From assembly GCF_030867145.1 (NCBI RefSeq), contig NC_134440.1:4836001-4900000 (forward strand): a DNA stretch of 64,000 nucleotides, given 5' to 3'. The position numbers and the translations under genes are program-made. The notes beneath the pieces were generated by a model. That model saw only the letters and a program-made list of their open reading frames with translations, was not told the origin of the DNA and ran no database searches. Shown here piece by piece: positions 43,701-53,600 of the stretch. Numbering within the stretch: the first letter of the stretch is position 1; every line of letters begins with the position of its first letter. This stretch comes from Opisthocomus hoazin (taxonomy: Eukaryota > Chordata > Aves > Opisthocomiformes > Opisthocomidae).

Positions 43701-46000
43701 TTTGAAAAGTAATTTTGATTTCGGTCAACATTAACTTTTCTAATTTTTTCATAAAATGAAGAGAGGGAAGGAGATTGTTTTATAGCAAATTAAGCAATAT
43801 TTTCTTCTGCCAAAATTAAGTTTGTTTTCCTAAACAAGAAATTCAGCAAGTTGGGGAAATGATGTAACCAAATCTGCATTTTTGCATACGTGTTTTCCAT
43901 GAAACATTTTGCCTAGCTCCATAACAGCTGGGCAGACGCAACATCTGAGCTGCTGTTTGGCACTTGCTTCTGTGCTGGTCCCCATGCATGCACCGGTGCC
44001 CACGCCAGCGGGCAACAGAGTGCTGTGCCCCGCCTTTTCTGCCCACGCGGGATGGGGTGCTCTGTGCTGAGCTCTTCTGCGTTCGTGCCGCTGAGCCAGC
44101 TCGTATTTCTGGGTTAGCATCCAGGCTCCTCTTATCCCTTGGCCGTTAGTAACCGTGCAATGAGACCCAGACACTGGGCTGAGGTTCTTACCTGTAGCCG
44201 TGTCTCCGCGCCCGAGTGGCGTTCATCTCCCGTCCAGCGCAGGCTGCCTCTGCGCTCCCATCTGCTCGCAGCTCTGGGCTTTTGCTGGTGCCTGCAGCAC
44301 AAAGATGGAGGAGATGAAGGAAGGGCAGATGGACACCACCGATGGGAACGTGCTGGTAAAAAAGCAGAGCAATCGTAATTGTGCTTGTGTCCTAAGACAT
44401 CACTAGCGTCTGGCGGGGAATGTTCTGCTCCTCCTTCCTTGGGCTCAGAGTGCAGCTGTGCCCTGACAGAGTAACGAGGTGCGTGGCACCATGGGCTCAG
44501 ACTGGGACACTGGAGCCTGTTGGTACGCAGTCCATGGAGGGAAAAGAAGAAGCGTGGTGATGTGCCTACAAGAAACTTCTCCCTGCACAAGCACAACATG
44601 TCAACACTGCTTCCTCTGGGCTTTCTCCTCGCCTGGCGGGATCTGTTCCCGTGCTGCTCCCATACTTCTGCACCAGGAATCCTGCTGTCCCTTCCTCTCC
44701 AATTCCTGCCCTCCCCAGCCTCTGGAGATCTGCCAGCCCTCCTGATGCTCCCACTTTCATTTTTTCAGGTTGTGTCCTTCTACTTCTCACTGTAGCTCTT
44801 TCTTTCAGCTTCTAGGATTTTAAAATCCTTCTGTCTTCATCATCTCTTCCTCCCCCCTTCCTTTTCTTGTGCATTTTGCTTTCCAGGCCCATCTACCACA
44901 TGTTCTCCTGCCATTTATGTGGGACTAGGATGAACATTGATCACAGCCATCTCAAACCCATCTCTCACTTTTCCCAAAGAGCCAATGAAAATGTCACCCA
45001 TGAGATAATCATCATGTTGCTCACGTCCCTTAATTGCTCTCAAAGTACACATCGAGGCTGCAGAGCCTCTTTGAAAGGCAGGTTCTGGCCTTTGGCACAC
45101 TATTGACAGGCTGTTGATAGGCCCCTTTGTTGAGGAGCAATTTTGTCCCTTTTGCTGTACAATTTTTTGGTTTTTTTAAAGACAGCCCTTTCAGAGAGAG
45201 TAGATTTTAAAAATAGAGCTGAGCTTCGAATGAACAGGCACCAGACCTATTCCTGAGAAGCAGTGGCATACATGTGAGGTGAGAGCTACCAGCATGTTTC
45301 ATGCAAGACTCCATACAAGAAATCAAAGCTACGAAGACTGATAGCCTTGTATCCTAGTTGCTTTTTATTCCTTCCCGGCTTAGCCCTGGTAATTAGATGT
45401 TTTCTTGCAGTGTATTACTAAACCATTAGATGCCTTGTGTGTTACAGTGCACGGTCCCTGGTAGATGAGAGAAAGTTGACACTCAAGCTGTGCAGCAACC
45501 CGTTTACATCTATTAGTGATAATTCTTTTGTTTATTTAATACTTGCTGATTAAAATGGACAAAGATTTCCTGATCACGGCAGCCCTTCACCGTCTCAAAA
45601 GCTGTGCAGGTCTGGGGGGATTGCTGGTGTGCCTGCTGAAAGGGGACATCGAGAGCAGAACAAAGCACGCTTGCTCGCTCATTGCTGTCATGGCTAGAGA
45701 TCCTCCATCAGTGGTGCGGAGTCTCTGACACATAGCGGAGCAATTCCCACATCAGCTACTGACTCCTGTAGTAGGAAGGTGCTTTAAAGCCACCTCTTTA
45801 TTACAAATTTATTTTAACATGCCCCCTGTGTAAGCTAGGGTCCTGCTGTGGTAGGCGCTGCACGTGTGCCTCAAGTCAACCCTACGAAAGCCTTCAGCAT
45901 GGCTGCACAACCAACCTCAGTCTCCATCTAAGTGCACTTTCAACGCAATCCTTAGCAAAATCTCCGGGCTCTATGCAACAAGAAACCAACCCTGACAGAA
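37706..46000. other. Gene-poor region upstream of miR-7; possible host intron and enhancers
   Basis: No open frame looks like an exon. AT-rich, low-CpG patches of complex sequence that resemble conserved noncoding elements occur at about 38.75-39.0 kb (several E-boxes) and 40.2-40.4 kb. If the proposed promoter at 53.5 kb makes the miR-7 host RNA, all this is intron. Confidence 0.4.
38745..39000. promoter_or_regulatory. Candidate enhancer-like element with clustered E-boxes
   Basis: CAGATG is at about 38749, and CAGGTG occurs twice (about 38861 and 38929). TAATGACG and AGATAA cores lie nearby, within 250 bases about 1.1 kb upstream of the miR-7 hairpin. E-boxes of this type bind NeuroD-class factors, which would fit neuroendocrine miR-7. 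This is inference from motif clustering only. Confidence 0.25.
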
Positions 46001-46345
46001 ATGAAATTCTTTCCTCTCTGAAACAATGTCCCTTGGAATGATTTTGCTGCTAATGAACCCCGACGGCGCTGCTGTATTTTGGAGCCACTGGTGTGCATTT
46101 TAACAAGGAGCTCTCTATGTGCGGATGCGCATCAACATAGCCAGCCCCCATAATGGAAGTCTGTTCAGCATTGTAAGTCCTGCATTAGGCTGTGCCTGTC
46201 GGAACCCTGGGACGTTCCACTGAGACTGCCTGAAGGTAATCATCTCTCCTGGCCTCCTGGCTGTCCCTAACCAAGTGCGCCGCTCGCATCTATTCCAGGA
46301 AACAGCTCTGGAGATTATAAAGTTTAGACCCTAATGCATTCACTA
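46001..46345. promoter_or_regulatory. Candidate conserved noncoding element
   Basis: About 340 bases of complex, non-repetitive sequence, with GCTGCTAATGAA, TGTATTTTGGAGCC and CATAATGGAAG blocks and no usable open frame. Its texture resembles vertebrate conserved noncoding elements, but I cannot align it. Confidence 0.2.
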
Positions 46346-46644
46346 GCAACAAGGGGGGGAAAGTGCTGTTTGATTATAGATGAAAAGGCAAAACGCAAGG
46401 GGCTTCGGTGTTCAGAAAAATCTCCAGCCTGCTGTGATTGGGTTGTTGAACCCTGTAAGGGTCTGGAAGCCCTTGAACTTCATTGTTTTCTCTGAGTCAG
46501 TACAGCCAAATCGTAAGCAATACTTGAAAAACATAGGGCACCTCGGATTCATCTTAGAATCCTGCGTGATTAAAATGATGCATCCGAGTACTTCCCAGCA
46601 CAGAAACCTATTTCATACATTACCTCCACTTAAATACGTATTTT

Positions 46645-46676
46645 TGTGTGTGTGTGTGTATCAAACACACACACAC
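46645..46676. repeat. Back-to-back GT and AC microsatellites forming a palindrome
   Basis: A (TG)n run at about 46645-46659 is followed after 'atcaa' by an (AC)n run to 46676. The two are complementary and could form a hairpin or Z-DNA segment. Confidence 0.85.
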
Positions 46677-47121
46677 GTCGCAGGGAGCAGAAGACATATG
46701 CATTATTTACATCGGTGTATGTTACATAGAATGGAGTCCATTCTGTCAAAATTCAGCAAAAGGAGTTATTTCAAACTGTTCCTTTACTGATAGGCCAGCA
46801 TAAAAATATCATGCTGTCGTCCAGACAAAAAAACCAGCTAATTTCTTTTTAAAAGCTGTGAACTCATTAGTTGGCATATATTGTTCTACCTACCTGTGCT
46901 GCATCTTGTCAGGTGATGTAAAATCTGCACGTACCTCTGCTGCCAAACACACCTTTGCCAGCACGTAGTGAGAACTGTGCTAAAATAAAATGTTGGCTGA
47001 ATTAGATGGAGCAGATTAGAAAGATGATAAAAGATAAGCTAGGAGAAAATAAGACGATAAATAGGTCTGGCAAGATAGATGGATAATCTTCCTCCCAGGC
47101 CAAACATGACAAGATAATAAC
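46677..47121. other. Nothing recognisable
   Basis: AT-rich unique sequence without a supported feature. It would be intron just downstream of the candidate exon at 47.1-47.3 kb on the minus strand. Confidence 0.4.
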
Positions 47122-47327
47122 CTTTTTCTTTTCTCTAGCTCCATTTGCTCTTGGATCTCCAGAGCTTTACGAATATCACTTAATTTGGTCTTCTGGTACT
47201 GTGAAATGGGTATCGCAATGTCCATTTCTACAGAAAAGGGATCTGAGGTGCGTGACTTAGGAACAGGTTTAAGATTAGGGTTGCAAAAATCAGCCAGACT
47301 GTTCTCTTTTGTTGGCTTGGTTCTCAG
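47122..47327 (-). CDS. Candidate orphan protein-coding exon (unknown protein)
   Basis: Within a longer minus-strand open frame, a 68-codon stretch reads like real protein. It has ENSLADFCNPNLKPVPKSR, then SDPFSVEMDIAIPISQYQ and a charged helix KLSDIRKALEIQEQMELEK. Outside it the frame turns into low-quality sequence. Possible borders are an acceptor GCGACAG|CTGAG at 47328 and a weak donor AAAAG|GTTATT at 47121, giving phase 0 in and phase 2 out. The polypyrimidine tract before the acceptor is poor. It lies on the same strand as, and between, the proposed promoter at 53.5 kb and miR-7. I do not recognise the family. It may be an exon of the miR-7 host gene, an exon of another gene, or a decayed retrocopy. 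Confidence 0.3.
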
Positions 47328-50300
47328 CTGTCGCTGTCCTCGAGCAGTACAGCACCGTGAAGACGAGCTGGTAAATTCAGAGTGCCACAGCCACCTTTCC
47401 GCAGCTCGCCTCTGCCACGCTGCTCGCACAGCCAAGCCAGAGCAGGAGCGAGCCTTGCCCTCTCCTTCGGCGTGGGTCCTGTTCCGTCACCGGCTGGGGC
47501 AGCGGCTGCCGCACGCGCCCGGCCGTGTTCAGCGCTGGATGCAGCTGCTGAGGCGGCGCAGCTCTGCTTCTGCTCCCTTACCGCGCTGTGATCTGGGGAG
47601 CGGAGGCTGCGCCTGGCGATGGGGTCAGGGTAACTTGCCTTCCATTCCCTGTGCTTTCAGAATCTACATTATTTCTGAGCAAATCTAAACAACCCATATG
47701 ATCAACATTCAGGACTAGGACGGCGCTTTCTGAATGCAGAGAAGACTTGTCTGACCTGTCCTCTGCTCTCCTTGCTCGGGGAAATTCCCACTGCTTCTGC
47801 TCGATTCAGTGCGAGCTCTGAGCCTGCAGCCTGCGAAGCGCTGGGCCCTGCTCTGGAGCCTTTGCCTTCCAGACGGTGACATCTGAACCGAGGAGGAGGC
47901 CCGAGGTAAAGTTTTCTATCAGTTTGTGTCATTGATTTCTCTGTGTACATTCGACTGGCAACATGGAGCAACGGAATGTTTGATTAGATGGAATTACAGA
48001 CCACAACATTAATAATTTTGTGAGCTTAAATGAAAAGATTTTGCAGTTGTTCTCCCTGGGAACTGTGCAATTTTCTCCTTCTTCATAAGAGAAACTCTGC
48101 TTTCTGCTTTAATGGCAGGGTGTGTTGTCATCTCACGGCAGCAGGTGCTGACTATTGCTTCTGATTTGGGGGGCTTGAAGCCGTGCAATTTTCATCTGGG
48201 CTGGAATCTTGTAGGTGAACTGTTCATCGTGGCTCTAGATTTTCAAAATAACTTAGCAATTTTGGATACCTTATATTTGTGTTTGAGACACTTTGAAAGG
48301 GGACCAATTACAAGACAGGCAGGTGCTTCGCAGTCCCTGGAAATGAGGACTAATTGAAACGTGTCGTGCTGGGCACCTGAAAACGCTAAATGCTTTGGAA
48401 AATCACAGGGGGGTGTTCTGTTTCTGAACATGGCTCGGGAAGACTGTACAGCCTTAAGTAACACAGGATAAAAAGAAGATCTTTGCATAGCATTAAGGAA
48501 ACATCCTTTAATCCTCGGTTCAGCCAGGTGCTAAGCTTTAGGCACGTACTCAATTCCTCGGGGAGTTAAGGGCTGAAGTTTCTGCAAGTGCATTTGTATT
48601 TTCCTGATGTGGGGCCTGATATTGTGTAAGTTACTGTAGGTTTATTTTATGAAAATTTCTGAATCAGTCTCCAAATTAAAATAAAACAAAAGGCAAAATT
48701 CCCCCCTCTATCCCAATGAGCGGTGCTGAGTAGCGGACACAAGGTGTTGCTGGCTTTCTGCGTGTCCGTGCGATCACACTCAGAGCCACAGCCTGTAGCG
48801 TGAAATGTCTTCTCTTTGCACTTCATAAAAACCCAAAGCCTGAGTCCCAGATCGCGTAAAATGCTGAACAAGCACAGAACAAAACGCCCATGCCCCAAAG
48901 AGATGACAGTCTCCTTCAGCTAGGCTGCTCGCCATGCTCACCCATGTGATGTAGCTGTGGGGCTTGAATTAACGCAAGATTCCGCATGGCTGCAAACATG
49001 CGCTAGAAAAGCAAACAAGTAATCACGCAAACAAAACCCACCCAGCTTCTCCCCTCGTCAGTCAGGAACCCCTCTGAAAAATCCTTGCTTGGCAACACTT
49101 GTCAGAGCCTCCTCCCCTTCCAGCTCAGGGGCTGCTGAAGGCAGAATCTCCGTATTGACGCTTAGCTGCGCTGCTACACACACAGCTGAGCGGTCTGTTT
49201 ATAAACAAGGTAAAACCAAAAACTCCATACTCATTATACACCAGGAAGGGGGCCGTATCTCACAATCGAAACTCGCAGGAGCCATCTGGTCTTTGTAAAT
49301 AAGGGCTACTGGAGTCAGGGCGTGAGCGTGTAGTGATTGTAGAACGTGAATAGCCCTATTCATGTGACCAGGGTGAGGAGTACCAAGCTAGTAGCGTGCT
49401 TAAGGCTCCGCTGAGTCAAATAAAAATGCGGCAGAGAGGAGTTTTTTCCTGTTGCAGGGTCAAACCTGTAACTCCAGAGCTGAGCTTCTTTTAAGGCAGG
49501 GCTGGATGCTTTCTGGGCAGACAGCAGTCGGGATAATGCCTGCTCAGTCCTGATTTGTCAGCAGTGAGCTATGGCGAGGATTTTCAGAGCTGCTCGGAGG
49601 GCAATTCCTTTTAATCTCAGTGAGTGCTGAAGACTCCAGATATCCTGGGCAGCCTTAGGATACTCAAACACAAATATCAATATTGGATATTGCATTAACT
49701 GTTCCGTAGCTATTTTTTTCTCTTTTCCTATTTCATCTCTAGTCTTAAATTTAGGTAATTTTATTAAATTAAAATCCCAGGATCTATTTTATGAAGGATA
49801 TTATTTACAAAGATATTTCAGCATCTAAAACCAGATCATTTTAATGGAAATTACCAATGAATGTGGAACCCCACTCCTACCTGTGTTCAGGTGAGGCGTA
49901 TGCTGACTTGTTTTACAGATCCCGCCAGGACCCTAACATTTGTCCTAAACTCATTCAGTTTTAAAGAGGTGTTAAACAGTGACACACTTTGAGACCACAC
50001 AGGGATCGGAGCAGCCTTTGAGGGAAGGCCTGCCTATACAGAACATCTACATCAATTTTATCACCTGCTTTTCATCTCTTCTGTGCTTTGGGTCTGTATC
50101 AGGACCTTGGGGTAGTTCAGCAGGAGGTTTATTTCTTTTGCTTTCTTGGTAATGGATTGCTCTGGAGGGGTCTGAATTTAGTATCTTAATGGAGACAAGG
50201 CCCCTTGATTTCAGTGAGCAGAAAAGCCAAATTCTTTGCTCAGTTGTTCCTTGAGATCTCTTTCTGGCCCCGATTCAGTCGCGTACCTAAATCCTGCTGA

Positions 50301-52700
50301 AGTGTTTGCTGAACCGGGGGTGGATGCAGGTGCTTCGGTTGGAGTGTGTGCTTGAACGCCTGGCTGAGCCAGACCCCTCGTCTCCCGTCGTCCAGGAGAG
50401 CGTCGGGTTAGGTAGGACCACGCTCGTGTCGCAGTGCAGTGGTGGGCCATGGCGCGCGCAGACACACGCACGCGTTTAGTGCGCATGGATGCAGGTGTTC
50501 GAGAGAGACTGAATGTAAAATTGCATGTGAGTGCGGGTGCCTGGAGCAGGCATAGCGCCCAGGTCTGTGAGCCAAGTTCAGGTGTCTGGGGCAAACAAAG
50601 CTCTGCCAAAGAGACAAGAACGTCAGCATGTTTATCCAAGCTCAAAAGCTGTTGCGGATCTTGCATCTGAAATCCACTCTTTTTCCTGCTGAGATTCCCA
50701 AGCACCTCCCAGTCTCCCAGCTACTCGCAGCCTGAAACCCTACCAGATGCCATGATTGCAGTGGAAAAGCAGCTCATTACTGGAGTGGCAGGCGACGCAC
50801 AGACAAATATTTGTGCAAGGCATACAGAGCCCAGAGACTGGAACGCATTGTCTCTCTGATGGGAGGAGGAAAGGAGGATCTTGCCTTTAGGAAAATTAAA
50901 TAACAAAAATCTATACTGTGTTTATTTCCACCAAAACTTAAAATGTTTCCTTCTAGCAGGCAATGTGGTAACCTCCTGACAGATTGATTCCCAGTTTACG
51001 CATTTTGCTAAACACTTTAAGGGTCAGGAATTAAATTAAGTTCAGATCTTACCCTGAATCCCCTGTTCTTCAGAGGCCTCTGTCTTAGGATTTGTCAGAA
51101 AAGAGACAGGACTGTATCCTTCTACGAGATGCATTTGTTTTGAGATCTAGAGAAAGTCGCTAGTAAAAAAAAGGTGAAAAAATATGCCCTAGACAAATGG
51201 AAAGGTGATTTTGATTAAGCAATACACTGTACAATATAAAATTCAGTTAGCTTTGAGGGTATGGTATCATCTGTCCTAATATTTTTATATTAAGTATGAA
51301 ATCTCATTAGGCAATTTCCCAGAATGCGGAGATAAACCCCTAAAAGCAGGAATAGGTATTTGGTGCAATATCATTTTCTGGCTTCTCCTCAAGTTCTTTT
51401 GCATGCCTGTGTTGGGGCAGGAGATAAAGAACATGATTTCTTGCCCTTCTTTTGCAGCTGAACTTCAAAGGGAAAAAACCTTATACTGGTGTGGTAGGCG
51501 ACAAGGCATCACAAAAAGTGAACCTCAGCATTGTGTTGCGCTGAAAAAAAGATCACAAACTGAGCCACTGTGCGGACACAGAACTGGTGGAAGACGTTAA
51601 AAGATTTGCAGCTAGATGACAGAAAGATACCTGTCCGTTCGAATGCTGTAGGCAAGCATTTCCACCTTTAGCTTGTTCAGTGTATGTAATGTATTATCTC
51701 TGAAGGCGGTGTGTATATTCAAGGCCTTAAGGGAAATATCAACTTATTTTTCAAGTGTTTTTTCTTTTTTTCCCAAATATTTAATTCAGAAACAGCGAAT
51801 GGGAATTTCCTTAAAATGGAGAACAGCTTGTTCCCTTTTCCTCTCAGAGACCAACATCACTTCAGAAAAATACAGGTGTAAAGACAGCAGACAGGGACGG
51901 TTTGAGCCTTGGATTATATTGCCTTGTTGAGCCTCTGTTTAGCAAAGTATTTAAACATATGATTAACAGAGCGGGAGGAGTATTTTCAGTGAATAGGGAT
52001 TCATTTAGTGAATAGCGTCAGCCTGCAAAAATGGGAGATAAAACAAATGCAGCAAATCACTTCATCTGACAATAGGGATATGAAATGCTTCATTTCCAAA
52101 GTGCTCAAACACTTTGCTTTTAACATTTTATCTGTTTTATTTTCTAAATTATGTCCATGGTTTAATAATCTAAGCAGGAAAAAAATGTTTTATTTCAGCT
52201 TTGTTCTAATGTCTGAGTTGAGCCAGAATTAAACACTTTTTGTTGTTTTAATTTTGCCAAAATTAAAGAAGAAATACTTTGTTTAATTTGATTAAACCTC
52301 CACTCGAGCTTTTTTTGGGGGGTAAGCATTTTGTGAAAAAATCCCCTGTGATGTAGCCATTGAGTACTTAAATACAACACAAGCTGTCCATGGACCCTAA
52401 ATATGCCACTAAAGCAAGACAAATTTTGACTACTCAGATAGAATAAACTACCAGGGAAAAAATTATTCAAATAACCATTCATTGAAGGATTTACTCCCAA
52501 CAGCGTCTCGGTGAAACATCCTATTTCTCCTATAAACTAGGGAATTTTAAGAGCAACTTTATGCACCAGCCAGCCACATTTTCAAAAGAGTATTTTTGAG
52601 TTTTTCAGCATAAAGCTTCGATATTGGGGGAGATGGATGGCGTAGATTACGTTCAGCTTCACACAGTCATTCTTGGCTTCCCGAGTCACTTTAGTCCCTG
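47328..52700. other. Gene-poor region
   Basis: A moderately GC-rich patch at 47.35-47.65 kb is followed by unique sequence with no supported gene, CR1 copy or RNA. Long AT-rich stretches occur at 49.7-49.85, 51.1-51.4 and 52.1-52.6 kb. Confidence 0.4.
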
Positions 52701-53095
52701 CCCTGGCCCCAGCCCGAAGCTGTGAGCGTCTCTTACCTGGGGCTGCCGGGGCTGTTGGGGAAGATGCACCCAGACCCGTCCCAGCACCCGGCCAGCCCTT
52801 GGCTCTCGGCAGGACCCCAGCGTCCCTGCCCGCAGCCTGCCTGCCCGGTGCAGCGCAGTGCTCAGCACCCCGTGTCTGCACCCCGCGGCCCCTGCCCCGG
52901 CACCGGCCGTGCTGCGGGCGGACCGGGGCCGTGCCCGCTCCCGTTTCCACCTTCCCCCCCCCTCCAGACACATCTCGCTTGTTGTCCCCTCCGGGACTGG
53001 ACTCACCGCGGCCCCGTCCGCTCCCGGTGAGCCGTCCAGCGTCGCTCGGCGGGCTCTGGGCGGGGGGCCGGGCGGCAGAGCCCCGCGTTGACCTG

Positions 53096-53138
53096 CCGGT
53101 GCCGGTGCCCGGTGCCCGGTGCCGGTGCCCGGTCCCGC
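53096..53138. repeat. Short GGTGCC-type minisatellite
   Basis: Tandem copies of GGTGCC and GGTGCCC inside the CpG island. Confidence 0.8.
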
Positions 53139-53466
53139 CCCGGCCGCGGGCGGGACGCGCCGCTCGGGCCCTGTCCGTGGTGCTGATCGGCGGCTGCGGG
53201 GCAGCCCGGCCCCCCTCCTCCCGCCCCCCCGCCGCTCTGCCCCCAGGCCGGGGGCCGGGGGATGCCGGACCCTTCCCCTCGGCAGCCCCCCCCGGACCCT
53301 GGCCGGGGTCTCTCCGCCCAACCCGCCGCCGGAGGAGCGGTGCAGCCCCCCGGCAGAGGTGGGACCGGCTCCGGGGGTGGCCATGGGGCCCCTGGCCCGC
53401 CCCGGGGGCCTGTAGCACCTCCCCTCCCCGCTCAGCGCAGCCCCCTCCGCCCTCGCCGGAGCTCAC

Positions 53467-53505
53467 CTGTCCCGGGTCGCCTTCGGAAGCGGAGGGGCTG
53501 GGAAA
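53467..53505 (-). other. Candidate noncoding first exon on the minus strand (possible miR-7 host)
   Basis: A start about 30 bases downstream of the TATA box would be near 53500. The consensus donor GGGACAG|GTGAGC has its GT at 53466-53465. The resulting exon is short (about 35 bases) and has no ATG. The direction leads through the candidate exon at 47.3 kb to the miR-7 hairpin at 37.66 kb. Linking it to miR-7 is inference. Confidence 0.35.
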
Positions 53506-53528
53506 GCTGCCCTGCCTCTGCCTCGGGG

Positions 53529-53536
53529 CTTTTATG
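53529..53536 (-). promoter_or_regulatory. Minus-strand TATA box with an upstream ATF/C-EBP-like site
   Basis: The minus strand reads CATAAAAG at 53536-53529 within an otherwise GC-rich island. TGATGTAAT, an ATF4/CREB-C/EBP type site, lies about 100 bases upstream at 53642-53634 (minus). A TATA box in a CpG island often marks a regulated, tissue-restricted promoter. Confidence 0.45.
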
Positions 53537-53600
53537 AGGCACCGGGGGGGCGGCGGGAGGAGCACCCGGGCGGGGACTCTTCGCTTCGGCCAACGGGAGG

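Larger units (their letters stand above)
52720..53600. promoter_or_regulatory. Strong CpG island in the gene-poor region
   Basis: GC content and CpG density rise abruptly at about 52.72 kb and fall after 53.6 kb. Long overlapping open frames on both strands come from the base composition and have low-complexity Pro/Arg/Gly/Ala products. A minus-strand TATA box and splice donor sit at its right end. In human the next gene after MIR7-3HG is DPP9, which would run on the plus strand from a start to the right; no DPP9 coding exon is visible in the window. Confidence 0.8.
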
